Below, piece after piece: positions 43,713 to 51,375 of a DNA stretch of 64,000 nucleotides. Every line of letters begins with the position of its first letter. The first letter of the stretch is position 1. Location of the stretch: the NCBI RefSeq assembly GCF_002262875.1, contig NZ_NKYE01000015.1:1-64000 (forward strand), in the 5' to 3' direction. Both the position numbers and the translations under genes were made by a program. Below the pieces are notes generated by a model. The model ran no database searches. It had not been told where the DNA came from and saw only the letters and a list, made by a program, of their open reading frames with translations. The DNA is from Amycolatopsis antarctica. Lineage in GTDB: Bacteria; Actinomycetota; Actinomycetes; Mycobacteriales; Pseudonocardiaceae.

Positions 43713-43925
43713 GAATGTGTGCTCCTTTCCGAGCCTGAGATGGTGCCGCCGGCCGGCGAATGTGCCTGGCCTTGATCGGCGCCTGTGCGATCTACGATGT
43801 CGTTCCCGCCGACGGCCTTTCGCAAACTCACTCGAATGGACTAATAACCGATCGGGTGAAGTCGTTGACCTGCGGTTTAACGAGTGACCGACAACACAGG
43901 GCGCTGCAGGTGAGCGTACGCCGCC

Positions 43926-44396
43926 TCAGCCCGGATGCACGTCGACGACATGCACACTGACGGGTGGTGCCGTGGTTCCGAGCTGGTCCGCGAGCGCCGC
44001 CGCGAGACGTGAGCGCAGCGCGGCCCCCGCGTCGTCCGCGTGCACCCCGAACCGCACGGTCGCCAGCACTTCCAGCCCTTCGGGTTCCAGCGCGACGGCG
44101 GAGACGTGCACGCCGCCGATCGCCGCGCCGAGCTCGGTCGCGAGGGTGCGCGTCAGCAGGACCAGCGCGCGCTCGCCGACATGGAGGCGGCCGCCCTCCT
44201 GCTCCACGACGACCGGCTCGCCGTGCAGACGTCCGCGGACACCTCGAACCGAGCGCAGTACCCGGGAGACGAGGCCGGGTGGCGTCGGGACCGTCGCGGC
44301 CGCCGCCGAGCGGACCAGGCCCCAGGCCGGATCGTCGCGAGGGTCCGGCACCGGGGCGGATGGCTGCGGCGCACCGCTCGGGTCCGCGGACGTCAT
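43926..44396 (-). CDS. Asp23-like protein coupled to the ECF sigma factor
   Basis: A 156-residue protein with a Pro-rich N-terminus and a C-terminal Asp23-like domain (LHVGERALVLLTRTLATELGAAIGGVHVSAVALEPEGLEVLATVRFGV). It overlaps the sigma factor gene by 4 bases (ATGA). Because it lies in the position where ECF operons usually place an anti-sigma factor, it might regulate that sigma factor. No anti-sigma motif (such as the zinc-binding HxxxCxxC) or membrane helix is present. Confidence 0.6.
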   Translation of the reverse strand: MTSADPSGAPQPSAPVPDPRDDPAWGLVRSAAAATVPTPPGLVSRVLRSVRGVRGRLHGEPVVVEQEGGRLHVGERALVLLTRTLATELGAAIGGVHVSAVALEPEGLEVLATVRFGVHADDAGAALRSRLAAALADQLGTTAPPVSVHVVDVHPG

Positions 44397-44977
44397 CGGA
44401 CCTCCTTGAGTCGGGCGAGAAGGGCAACCCTTGCGCGGTGCAGCCGCGAACGCAAGGCTGGGACGCTCACCTGCAGCACCTCGGCCACCTCCTCGTAACT
44501 GAGTCCCTCGAGTTCCCGCAGTACCAGCGGAACCCGTTGTGCCACATCGAGACCCGCGATCGCCCGGTGGACGGCGTCGGCCTGCTCGGCTCGCACGGCG
44601 TGCTGTTCGGGCCCGGCTCGCCGGTCGGCCACCAGCGCCGTGTCCATCAGCCCGAGACCGCTCTCGTCGTCACCGTCGCCGGTGAGCGCGGCGTCCAGTG
44701 ACACCGTGGGCTTGCGGCGGCGGATGTGGGCGAGCGCGGCGTTGGTCACCACCCGGTACAGCCAGGTGGAGACCTGCGACTCCGAGCGGAACGCGGCCAG
44801 CCCGCGCCAGGCCGAGATCCAGGCGTCCTGGAGCACGTCCTCCGCCTCGGCCGGGCTGCCGGTGATCCGCAGAGCCACCCGGTACATCCTCGGCGTGTGC
44901 CTGCGCACGAGCTGGTCGAACGCCGCCCCGTCGCCGCGCGCGGCACGGGTGACGAGCTGCTCGTCCGTCGGTCTCAT
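44393..44977 (-). CDS. ECF-family RNA polymerase sigma factor
   Basis: A 194-residue sigma-70 family protein with only regions 2 and 4. Region 2 is FDQLVRRHTPRMYRVALRITGSPAEAEDVLQDAWISAWRGLAAFR with STWLYRVVTNAALAHIRRRK. Region 4 is LDVAQRVPLVLRELEGLSYEEVAEVLQVSVPALRSRLHRARVALL, a clear helix-turn-helix. The ATG overlaps the stop of the RibD-like gene (ATGA). It sits between that gene and an Asp23-like gene and probably directs envelope-stress transcription, including the Asp23 operon. The target promoter is not proven. Confidence 0.9.
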   Translation of the reverse strand: MRPTDEQLVTRAARGDGAAFDQLVRRHTPRMYRVALRITGSPAEAEDVLQDAWISAWRGLAAFRSESQVSTWLYRVVTNAALAHIRRRKPTVSLDAALTGDGDDESGLGLMDTALVADRRAGPEQHAVRAEQADAVHRAIAGLDVAQRVPLVLRELEGLSYEEVAEVLQVSVPALRSRLHRARVALLARLKEVR

Positions 44978-45750
44978 CTGCCGCCCGTCCTGCGGTAACG
45001 GAACATGGTGTAGCCGTCCTCGTGCAGCAGCGAGGCGAGTTCCATCCGTCGCGGATCCACCGCCGCGCCGCCGTGCACGCCACTGACTATCCGCCCAGGG
45101 CCGGCACCGGCGAGCACGGGGGAGACGGTCAGGCAGAGTTGGTCGACCAGATCGGCGGCGACCAGCCCGCCGAACAGGCCCGGCCCGCCCTCGCAGTCGA
45201 CCCGGAACAGGCGGCGGCGCGCCAGCTCGTCGACGATCGCCGACGGCGCGGCAACGCGCTCGCCCAGCACGACCACGTCCGCCCCGGCGGCGGTCAGCGC
45301 CCGGCGCCGTGCCTGCGGCGCGGACGCGGTGGTCAGCACGATCGGCGGGACCTCGGTGTCGGTCAGCAGTCGCGAGCCGGGGTCGATCGCGCAACGCGCG
45401 CTGACGACCGCGATCGGCGGTACCGGCGTCAGCCCGGCGGCGAGCCTGCGTTCCCGCCGCCGCCCGGTGGCACGGACGCCGCGGTAGTCCTCGGCGCGCA
45501 CGGTGCCCGCACCGACCAGGACGACATCGGCCAGTTCCCGGCCGAGCAGGAAGACCCTGCGGTCGGCCGGGTGCGACAGCGCCTCCGATACCCCGGCGAC
45601 CGTCGCCGCGCCGTCCGCCGAGGACACGAAGTTGGCCTGGATCCACGGCCTCGTCAGGGAATCCGGGTAGGCGTAGACGCCGGCCAGGTCGTCGTCGGAG
45701 AGCGCGGACGGCGGTGTGCCGTCCGGCGGCGTCGGCAGCAGGCTGTGCAC
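44974..45750 (-). CDS. RibD C-terminal-like pyrimidine reductase
   Basis: A 258-residue protein of the dihydrofolate reductase-like RibD C-terminal domain family. It includes WIQANFVSSADGAATVAG near the start, VFLLGRELADVVLVGAGTVRAEDYRG, and FRVDCEGGPGLFGGLVAADLVDQLCLTVSPVLAG, the NADPH/substrate site typical of 5-amino-6-(5-phosphoribosylamino)uracil reductases. There is no deaminase domain. It may work in riboflavin or another reductive pathway; no other rib gene is nearby. The GTG start is 45748-45750. It leads the sigma factor operon. Confidence 0.78.
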   Translation of the reverse strand: MHSLLPTPPDGTPPSALSDDDLAGVYAYPDSLTRPWIQANFVSSADGAATVAGVSEALSHPADRRVFLLGRELADVVLVGAGTVRAEDYRGVRATGRRRERRLAAGLTPVPPIAVVSARCAIDPGSRLLTDTEVPPIVLTTASAPQARRRALTAAGADVVVLGERVAAPSAIVDELARRRLFRVDCEGGPGLFGGLVAADLVDQLCLTVSPVLAGAGPGRIVSGVHGGAAVDPRRMELASLLHEDGYTMFRYRRTGGR

Positions 45751-45841
45751 CTGCCCATCCCAGCACGCCCCGTGTCCGCCGTCGATCCGGCCTGCCGCGC
45801 CTGTGCCAGGTCACTCGGACGCGCTGGCTAGCCTGTCCGCC

Positions 45842-46879
45842 ATGACCGTCTCGCACCTCACCGACCGGACACCGAGCCTCAGCCCGGACGAGCTGGTCAC
45901 CGCGCTGGTCCCGCCGCCGCGGTTCGACGGGGTCCGGTTCGCCACCTACGTGCCGAACCCCGAGGAGCCGAGCCAGGCCGCCGCGGTGCGGGACTGTGCC
46001 GCGTTCGCCGGGCGGGTCGCGGAGGCGGGCCGGAAACGGGCCGGCTGGCGCGGACTGTTCGGCGGGGGCAGGGACACCGGTCCGATGGGGCTCTATCTGG
46101 ACGGCGGGTTCGGCGTCGGCAAGACGCATCTGCTCGCCTCGACCTGGCACGAGGCCCCGTCACCCAAGGCGTACGGCACCTTCGTGGAACTGACCCACCT
46201 CGTCGGCGCGCTGGGGTTCGCGGAGGCGGTCCGCAGGCTGTCCGAGCACCGTCTACTGGCCATCGACGAGTTCGAACTCGACGATCCGGGTGACACGATG
46301 CTGGTGACCCGGTTGCTGCGCGAGCTGACCGAGGCGGGGGTGTACGTGGCCGCCACCTCGAACACACTGCCGGACAAGCTGGGGGAGGGCCGGTTCGCCG
46401 CCGACGACTTCCTCCGTGAGATCCAGTCGTTGTCGGCCCGGTTCGGCGTGGTCCGCGTGGACGGGCCGGACTACCGGCACCGGGGACTGCCCGACGCGCC
46501 GCCGCCGGTCACCGACGCGGAGCTCGACGAGTCCGCGCGCAGGCACGAAGGGTCCACTGTGGATGACTTCGACGCACTGTGCGCGCACCTGTCGACCCTG
46601 CACCCGTCCCGCTACGGCAGGCTGCTGGACGGCACGTCCATGGTGCACCTGCGCGGCATCCGGCCCGCCGGGGACCAGAGCGTCGCCCTGCGCTTCGTGG
46701 CCTTCGCCGACCGGCTCTACGATCGCGCGATCCCGGTGGTCGCCTCCGGAGAGCCGTTGCCGAACCTGTTCACCGAGGAGATGCTCGCCGGCGGCTACCG
46801 GAAGAAATACCTGCGCGCCGTCAGCAGGCTCACCGCACTGGCCCGCGACGCCGGTCAGGTGGCGTCCCGGGATCGCTGA
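45842..46879 (+). CDS. zapE: ZapE/AFG1-like ATPase
   Basis: A 345-residue AAA-type ATPase of the AFG1/ZapE family. Walker A is LDGGFGVGKTHLL, Walker B is LLAIDEFELDDPGD, sensor 1 is VAATSNTLPDKLGEGRF and the arginine region is DDFLREIQSLSARF. The C-terminal part contains YDRAIPVVASGEPLPNLF. In E. coli ZapE acts on FtsZ at the division ring; in eukaryotes AFG1 acts on respiratory complexes. The actinobacterial role is not settled. The last 50 bases overlap the convergent PAP2 gene. Confidence 0.85.
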   Translation: MTVSHLTDRTPSLSPDELVTALVPPPRFDGVRFATYVPNPEEPSQAAAVRDCAAFAGRVAEAGRKRAGWRGLFGGGRDTGPMGLYLDGGFGVGKTHLLASTWHEAPSPKAYGTFVELTHLVGALGFAEAVRRLSEHRLLAIDEFELDDPGDTMLVTRLLRELTEAGVYVAATSNTLPDKLGEGRFAADDFLREIQSLSARFGVVRVDGPDYRHRGLPDAPPPVTDAELDESARRHEGSTVDDFDALCAHLSTLHPSRYGRLLDGTSMVHLRGIRPAGDQSVALRFVAFADRLYDRAIPVVASGEPLPNLFTEEMLAGGYRKKYLRAVSRLTALARDAGQVASRDR

Positions 46880-47492
46880 CAGCCGCCGTCCCGCCGCGCG
46901 ACCGGGGATCCGCCCGGTGCAGTGCCCAGGCCACGGTGAGCGTGACGGCGACGCCGAAACCCGCCGCGCCGAGCACATCGCTCGCGTAGTGAAACCGCGA
47001 GCCGACCATGCCGAGACCGACGGCGAGCAGCAGCACCGTGCCGAGGGTGACGACCACAGCGGTGGCTGTGCCGGGCCGGGCGAGCACCGCCAGCACGGTC
47101 AGCACCGCCACGAGACTGACGGTGTGTCCGCTCGGATACGCGAGATGGTCGTCGTAGACCCGGCCGAAGGCGGGCTTGAGCAGCCACGTGTTCGCCGCGA
47201 CGGCGATGGCCGGGGCGAGAACGGCCAGTGCCGCGCCCGCCCGGTCCCGGTGCCGGAGGCAGGCGCAGACGACGATCAGCAGTACCGGCAGCAGCACCGG
47301 GGCCTCGGTCGGCAGCACCAGCAGCCGCAGCAGTGACCGCTGCTCCGCCAGCGCGCCGAGCACGGCGTCCTCGATCGCGGCGTCCGGCCCGCGCGGCTCG
47401 CGTTCCCCGGCGAACAGCAGTCCCGGCACCAGGGTGAGCAGGACGCCCGCGACCACGAGCACCAGCAGGCGCGGCGAGCCGGGCCCGGTCAT
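46830..47492 (-). CDS. PAP2-superfamily membrane protein with incomplete catalytic motifs
   Basis: A 220-residue protein with five or six membrane helices and a PAP2-like centre. YPSGHTVSL (motif 2) is intact and FHYASDVLGA supplies the His and Asp of motif 3. The Lys-x6-Arg-Pro motif reads KPAFGRVYD, with Arg-Pro replaced, and the arginine of motif 3 is not at its usual spacing before the His. Activity as a phosphatidate or undecaprenyl-diphosphate phosphatase is therefore doubtful. The ATG at 47490-47492 is 8 bases from GGAGG; another ATG 6 bases earlier is too close. It ends within the ZapE-like gene. Confidence 0.7.
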   Translation of the reverse strand: MTGPGSPRLLVLVVAGVLLTLVPGLLFAGEREPRGPDAAIEDAVLGALAEQRSLLRLLVLPTEAPVLLPVLLIVVCACLRHRDRAGAALAVLAPAIAVAANTWLLKPAFGRVYDDHLAYPSGHTVSLVAVLTVLAVLARPGTATAVVVTLGTVLLLAVGLGMVGSRFHYASDVLGAAGFGVAVTLTVAWALHRADPRSRGGTAAVSDPGTPPDRRRGPVR

Positions 47493-47596
47493 CACCATGT
47501 CCTCCGCGTCGCCTGTCGTGGAGCCTGCCGGGCCGCCACGGCCCTCGGCGGGGAATTCGGTCGCGAGGCTAGCCCGGTCTGGGTGACCATGGAGCC

Positions 47597-49219
47597 GTGG
47601 GGTTTCTTGAGGCCAGTGTGCTCGCGTACCGGACCGGCGACGGCCGGGAACTGTTCGACGACGTCTCCTTCCGGGTCGGCGGCGGCGATGTGGTCGCTCT
47701 CGTCGGCGACAACGGGGCAGGTAAGACGACCTTGCTGCGGCTGATCTCCGGGGAACTCGATCCCGTCGGCGGTACCGCCAGGGTCCGTGGCGGGATGGCG
47801 GTGATGCCTCAGTTCATCGGCTCGGTACGGGACGACCGGACGGTGCGCGATCTGCTGCTCGCCGTCGCTCCGGGGGCGCTGCGGGCGGCGGCCGGCGAAC
47901 TGGACGCCGCCGAGCTCGCGATGATGGAGGACGAGGACGAGCCCACCCAGCTTCGCTACGCGGCGGCGCTCGCCTCCTGGGGCGAGTGCGGCGGCTACGA
48001 GGCGGAGGTCCTGTGGGACACCGTGACGGTCGCGGCGCTCGGCGTGCCCTACGACCGCGCCCGGTTCCGCGAGGTGAGCACCCTCTCCGGCGGAGAGCAG
48101 AAACGGCTCGTCCTGGAGGCCCTGCTGCGCGGGCCGGAACAGGTCCTGCTGCTCGACGAGCCGGACAACTACCTGGACGTACCGGGGAAACGGTGGCTGG
48201 AGGCCCGGCTCGCGGAGACGCCGAAGGCGGTGCTGCTGGTCAGCCACGACCGGGAACTGCTCGCCGCCTCGGCGACCCACATCGTCACCCTGGAGGGCCG
48301 TACGGCGTGGGTGCACGGCGGTGGTTTCGGCGGCTGGGCCGCCGCCCGGCGCGCACGCGTCGACCGGATGGCGGAACTGCGCAGGCGGTGGGACGAGAAG
48401 CACCTGCAGTTGCGGGAACTCGTCCGCTCCCTGCAGCGGGCCGCGACGATGAGCGACGAGATGGCCTCGCGATACCGGGCAGCACAGACCCGGCTGCGCA
48501 AATTCGAGGAACAGGGGGCGCCCGCGTTGCCTCCCCGCGAGCAGCGGGTGCGGCCGCGGCTGCACGGTGGGCGCACCGCGTTGCGGGCGATCACCTGTGC
48601 CGGGCTGGAGTTGTCCGGGCTGATGCGGCCGTTCGACACCGAGGTGTTCTTCGGCGACCGGGTGTGCGTGCTGGGATCCAACGGGTCCGGTAAGAGTCAT
48701 TTCCTGCGTCTGCTCGGCGGCGACACGACGGTGGCGCACACCGGCGAGTGCAGGCTGGGTTCCCGGGTGGTGCCGGGATTGTTCGCGCAGACCCACCACC
48801 ATCCCGAGTGGACCGGACGCTCCCCGGTGGGCATCCTCGGTGAGGGGGAGGGCACCCGGCGCGGGGTCGACCGGGGAACGGCGACCGCGGCGTTGTCCCG
48901 ATACGGGCTGGCCGCCTCGGCGGAACAGCCGTTCGAGACTCTGTCCGGCGGACAGCAGGCGCGTCTGCAGGTATTGCTGCTGGAGCTGTCCGGGGCGACC
49001 CTGCTGTTGCTCGACGAACCGACCGACAACCTCGACCTGGTCTCGGCCGAGGCACTGCAGCAGGCTCTCGGCGAGTTCACCGGTACCGTCGTCGCGGTGA
49101 CGCACGATCGCTGGTTCGCGCGGACCTTCGACCGTTACCTGCTTTTCGCCGCGGACGGCACGGTGTCCGAAGTGGACGAACCGGTGTGGGACGCGGGCCG
49201 GGTCGACCGGGTGCGATGA
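47597..49219 (+). CDS. ABC-F family ATPase
   Basis: A 540-residue soluble protein with two ABC ATPase domains and no membrane domain. The first has LVGDNGAGKTTLLR, STLSGGEQKRLVLEALL and VLLLDEPDNYLD. The second has VLGSNGSGKSHFLRLL, ETLSGGQQARLQVLLLEL and LLLDEPTDNLD. A charged helical linker (RVDRMAELRRRWDEKHLQ region) joins them. ABC-F proteins act on ribosomes, in translation control or antibiotic protection; this one has no marker of a resistance subtype. The GTG start has GGAG immediately upstream. It overlaps the quinone reductase-like gene by 4 bases. Confidence 0.87.
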   Translation: MGFLEASVLAYRTGDGRELFDDVSFRVGGGDVVALVGDNGAGKTTLLRLISGELDPVGGTARVRGGMAVMPQFIGSVRDDRTVRDLLLAVAPGALRAAAGELDAAELAMMEDEDEPTQLRYAAALASWGECGGYEAEVLWDTVTVAALGVPYDRARFREVSTLSGGEQKRLVLEALLRGPEQVLLLDEPDNYLDVPGKRWLEARLAETPKAVLLVSHDRELLAASATHIVTLEGRTAWVHGGGFGGWAAARRARVDRMAELRRRWDEKHLQLRELVRSLQRAATMSDEMASRYRAAQTRLRKFEEQGAPALPPREQRVRPRLHGGRTALRAITCAGLELSGLMRPFDTEVFFGDRVCVLGSNGSGKSHFLRLLGGDTTVAHTGECRLGSRVVPGLFAQTHHHPEWTGRSPVGILGEGEGTRRGVDRGTATAALSRYGLAASAEQPFETLSGGQQARLQVLLLELSGATLLLLDEPTDNLDLVSAEALQQALGEFTGTVVAVTHDRWFARTFDRYLLFAADGTVSEVDEPVWDAGRVDRVR

Positions 49220-50229
49220 CACCGATGGGCGACACCATGCGGGCCGTCGTGGTCGGGCCGGGAGGCTGGCGGCACGAGGCCGTGCCGGTCCCGGTGCCCG
49301 GCCCCGGCGAGGTGCTGGTGCGGGTCACCGCCGCCGGGCTGAACCGGGCCGATGCCGACGAACTCGACGGGACGTACGCGCCGCGAGCGCGGCGTGCCGG
49401 CGCGGCGATCGCGGGCTCGGACCTGTCCGGCACGGTCGAACGGGCCGGCCCGGGTGTGCCCGCGGTGGCGGAGGGTGAGCACGTCTGCGCGATGGTGGAC
49501 GGAGCGTTCGCCGAGTTCGTCGCCGTCGACCATCGGCTCCTGCTCCCGGTGCCGGCCGGGATGCCGATGACGGCAGCGGCCGCCTGGCCGTCGGCCCTGC
49601 TCACCGAGCACGACGCACTGTTCACCCAGGGCGGTCTGCGGCCCGGCCGGTCGGTGCTCGTCACCGGGGCCACGTCCGGTGTCGGACGCTACGGCGCGGA
49701 ACTCGCCCGCTGGGCGGGCGCGTCCCCGGTGCTGGGCACCACCACGCGACCCGGGAACGCCGCCGCGCTCGCCGCGACGGGAGCACAGCCCGTCGTGACG
49801 AGCGTGGACGACCTCGCCGGCGTGGTCCTCGACGCCACCGGGGGCAGAGGCGCGGACATCGTGGTCGACCATGTTGGTGGGGAGCTGCTGGACGAACTGG
49901 TCGGGGTGACCGCGGTCGGCGGCACCCTGGTCCAGGTCGGCAGGCTCGGCGGCCGGTATTCGACACTGGACGTGGACCGGCTCGCCCGCCGCCGGATCCG
50001 TTTGCTGGGCACCAGTTTCCGCACCCGCGACGATGCCGCCCGCGCCAGGGTCGTGACCGCCGCCCGGGAGACGCTTTCCCCGCCGGGCAGGGACATCCCG
50101 GTGCCGCGGACCGCTGCCGTGTTCGCCTTCGACGAGGCGGAGCGGGCGCTGGCGTCGTTGCGCGCGGGCGAGGGCATGGGCAAGATCGTCCTGGCGATGG
50201 ACGGACGAGCGGCAGGTGGGTGCGGGTGA
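49216..50229 (+). CDS. Zinc-independent MDR oxidoreductase (quinone reductase-like)
   Basis: A 337-residue NADPH-dependent medium-chain reductase. It has the GroES-like N-terminal domain (EVLVRVTAAGLNRADADELDG, IAGSDLSGTVERAGPGV) and a Rossmann domain with VLVTGATSGVGRYGAELARWAG. The structural zinc cysteines and the catalytic zinc ligands of alcohol dehydrogenases are absent, as in quinone reductases. ATG 49216 overlaps the ABC-F stop (ATGA); in-frame ATGs at 49225 and 49237 are alternatives. The 3' end overlaps the FAD-oxidoreductase gene by 4 bases, so three genes are chained. Confidence 0.83.
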   Translation: MTPMGDTMRAVVVGPGGWRHEAVPVPVPGPGEVLVRVTAAGLNRADADELDGTYAPRARRAGAAIAGSDLSGTVERAGPGVPAVAEGEHVCAMVDGAFAEFVAVDHRLLLPVPAGMPMTAAAAWPSALLTEHDALFTQGGLRPGRSVLVTGATSGVGRYGAELARWAGASPVLGTTTRPGNAAALAATGAQPVVTSVDDLAGVVLDATGGRGADIVVDHVGGELLDELVGVTAVGGTLVQVGRLGGRYSTLDVDRLARRRIRLLGTSFRTRDDAARARVVTAARETLSPPGRDIPVPRTAAVFAFDEAERALASLRAGEGMGKIVLAMDGRAAGGCG

Positions 50230-51131
50230 GGATCGGGATTGCCGGCGGGGGCGTCATCGGGCTGAGCTGTGCCGTGCGGCTCGGCGAGGCCGGCCACGAC
50301 GTCGTTCTGGTGTCCGCGCTGCCCGTGGAGCTGACCACCTCGATGGTCGCCGGCGGACTGGTCTATCCGCGGCACGCCGAGCCCGCGCGGCGGTGCGCGG
50401 ACTGGACGGCGGCGAGCGTCGCCGAGTTCACCCGGCTGGCCGGTGCGGAGGGCACCGGTGTGCGGGCGTTGCCGGGCAGGTTGCTGCGCCGCGCCGAACG
50501 ACCGGTACCCGGCTGGGCGGACGCGGTCGGCGGCATCGCCCGCACCGAACTCGGCAGCCCCTGGGTGGACGCCCTCGCGTTCCGCCCGCCGCTCGTGGAC
50601 ACCGCGGTGTACCTGCCGTGGCTGCGCGCCAGGGCCGCCGCGGCGGGCGTGCGCTTCGAGACCAGGACGGTGCCCGGGCTGGACGCGGTGCGTGCGGACG
50701 CGGAGCTGGTGGTGAACGCGGCCGGGCTCGGCGCGGGCCCGCTGGCCGGGGACACCCGGGTGACACCCGCTCGCGGACAGGTCGTGCACATCGCCGATCC
50801 CGGCCTCACCGAGTGGGTGGTGGACGAGGACGCCTTCAGTTACGTACTGCCGCACGGTTCCTACGCCGTCTGCGGTGGCACGGAGGAATCCGGCAGCGCC
50901 GACGCCACCGTCGACGAGGCGACCACGGCGGACATCCTGCGCCGGTGCGCGGAACTCGTCCCCGCCGTCGCGGATGCCGAGGTGCTGCGCGCCAGGGTCG
51001 GCCTGCGCCCGGCCCGGCCCGCGGTGCGCCTGGAACGCGTCCACGACGTCATCCACTGTTACGGCCACGGTGGATCCGGCATCACCCTGTCCTGGGGCTG
51101 CGCCGACGAGGTCGCCACCCTCGCCGGCTGA
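50226..51131 (+). CDS. D-amino acid oxidase-like FAD oxidoreductase
   Basis: A 301-residue FAD-dependent oxidoreductase of the DAO family. The FAD motif IGIAGGGVIGLSCAVRLGEAG is at the N-terminus, followed by ELTTSMVAGGLVYPRHAEP. The C-terminal RVGLRPARPAVRLERV contains the conserved substrate-carboxylate arginine, and CYGHGGSGITLSWGCADEV closes the FAD site, as in D-amino acid oxidases. The substrate is probably a D-amino acid or secondary amine. GTG 50226 overlaps the previous stop (GTGA). It is about 300 residues, slightly short for DAO but complete. Confidence 0.82.
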   Translation: MRIGIAGGGVIGLSCAVRLGEAGHDVVLVSALPVELTTSMVAGGLVYPRHAEPARRCADWTAASVAEFTRLAGAEGTGVRALPGRLLRRAERPVPGWADAVGGIARTELGSPWVDALAFRPPLVDTAVYLPWLRARAAAAGVRFETRTVPGLDAVRADAELVVNAAGLGAGPLAGDTRVTPARGQVVHIADPGLTEWVVDEDAFSYVLPHGSYAVCGGTEESGSADATVDEATTADILRRCAELVPAVADAEVLRARVGLRPARPAVRLERVHDVIHCYGHGGSGITLSWGCADEVATLAG

Positions 51132-51291
51132 CCGTCTTCCGCGGCCACCCGGCCGGATCGGACTGCGGCCACCAGTTCCTCGTCCTCGGCGCCCGGACCG
51201 GCACGGTCTGCCGCAGCGCCCGTTCGCGCTCGAACACCTCGGCCGAGGTGGTGAAGGTCCGCAGATCGGCCCGTACCGCCCGCGTGGCCAC
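51082..51291 (-). CDS. Small hypothetical protein after rocD
   Basis: A 69-residue open frame, beginning VATRAVRADLRTFTTSAEVFERERALRQ, with GTG at 51289-51291 preceded by AAGGAG at ideal spacing. The last 50 bases overlap the end of the amino-acid-oxidase-like gene on the opposite strand, and the C-terminal third is basic and low in complexity. It lies 84 bp downstream of the ornithine aminotransferase gene on the same strand. I do not recognise the family; the ribosome binding site is the main support. Confidence 0.5.
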   Translation of the reverse strand: MATRAVRADLRTFTTSAEVFERERALRQTVPVRAPRTRNWWPQSDPAGWPRKTVSRRGWRPRRRSPRTG

Positions 51292-51311
51292 GATCGGCTC
51301 CTTCCGTCTCC

Positions 51312-51326
51312 GGTGGATGATCCACC
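51312..51326. promoter_or_regulatory. 15-bp dyad between rocD and the small downstream gene
   Basis: GGTGGAT and ATCCACC flank a single central G, giving a perfect inverted repeat 21 bases upstream of the small gene's start. It may be an operator or a short hairpin attenuating read-through from rocD. Confidence 0.3.
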
Positions 51327-51375
51327 CACCGTGCGGGGCCGGTCCAGGGTCCGCGGGCGGCCGGGCCCGGACCGA

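Noticed and set aside
43713..43925. ECF-type promoter for the first Asp23 gene
   Set aside because: Several TCAAC- and GTTAT-like words occur, but none has a spacing and sequence that I can defend without knowing the sigma factor's consensus.
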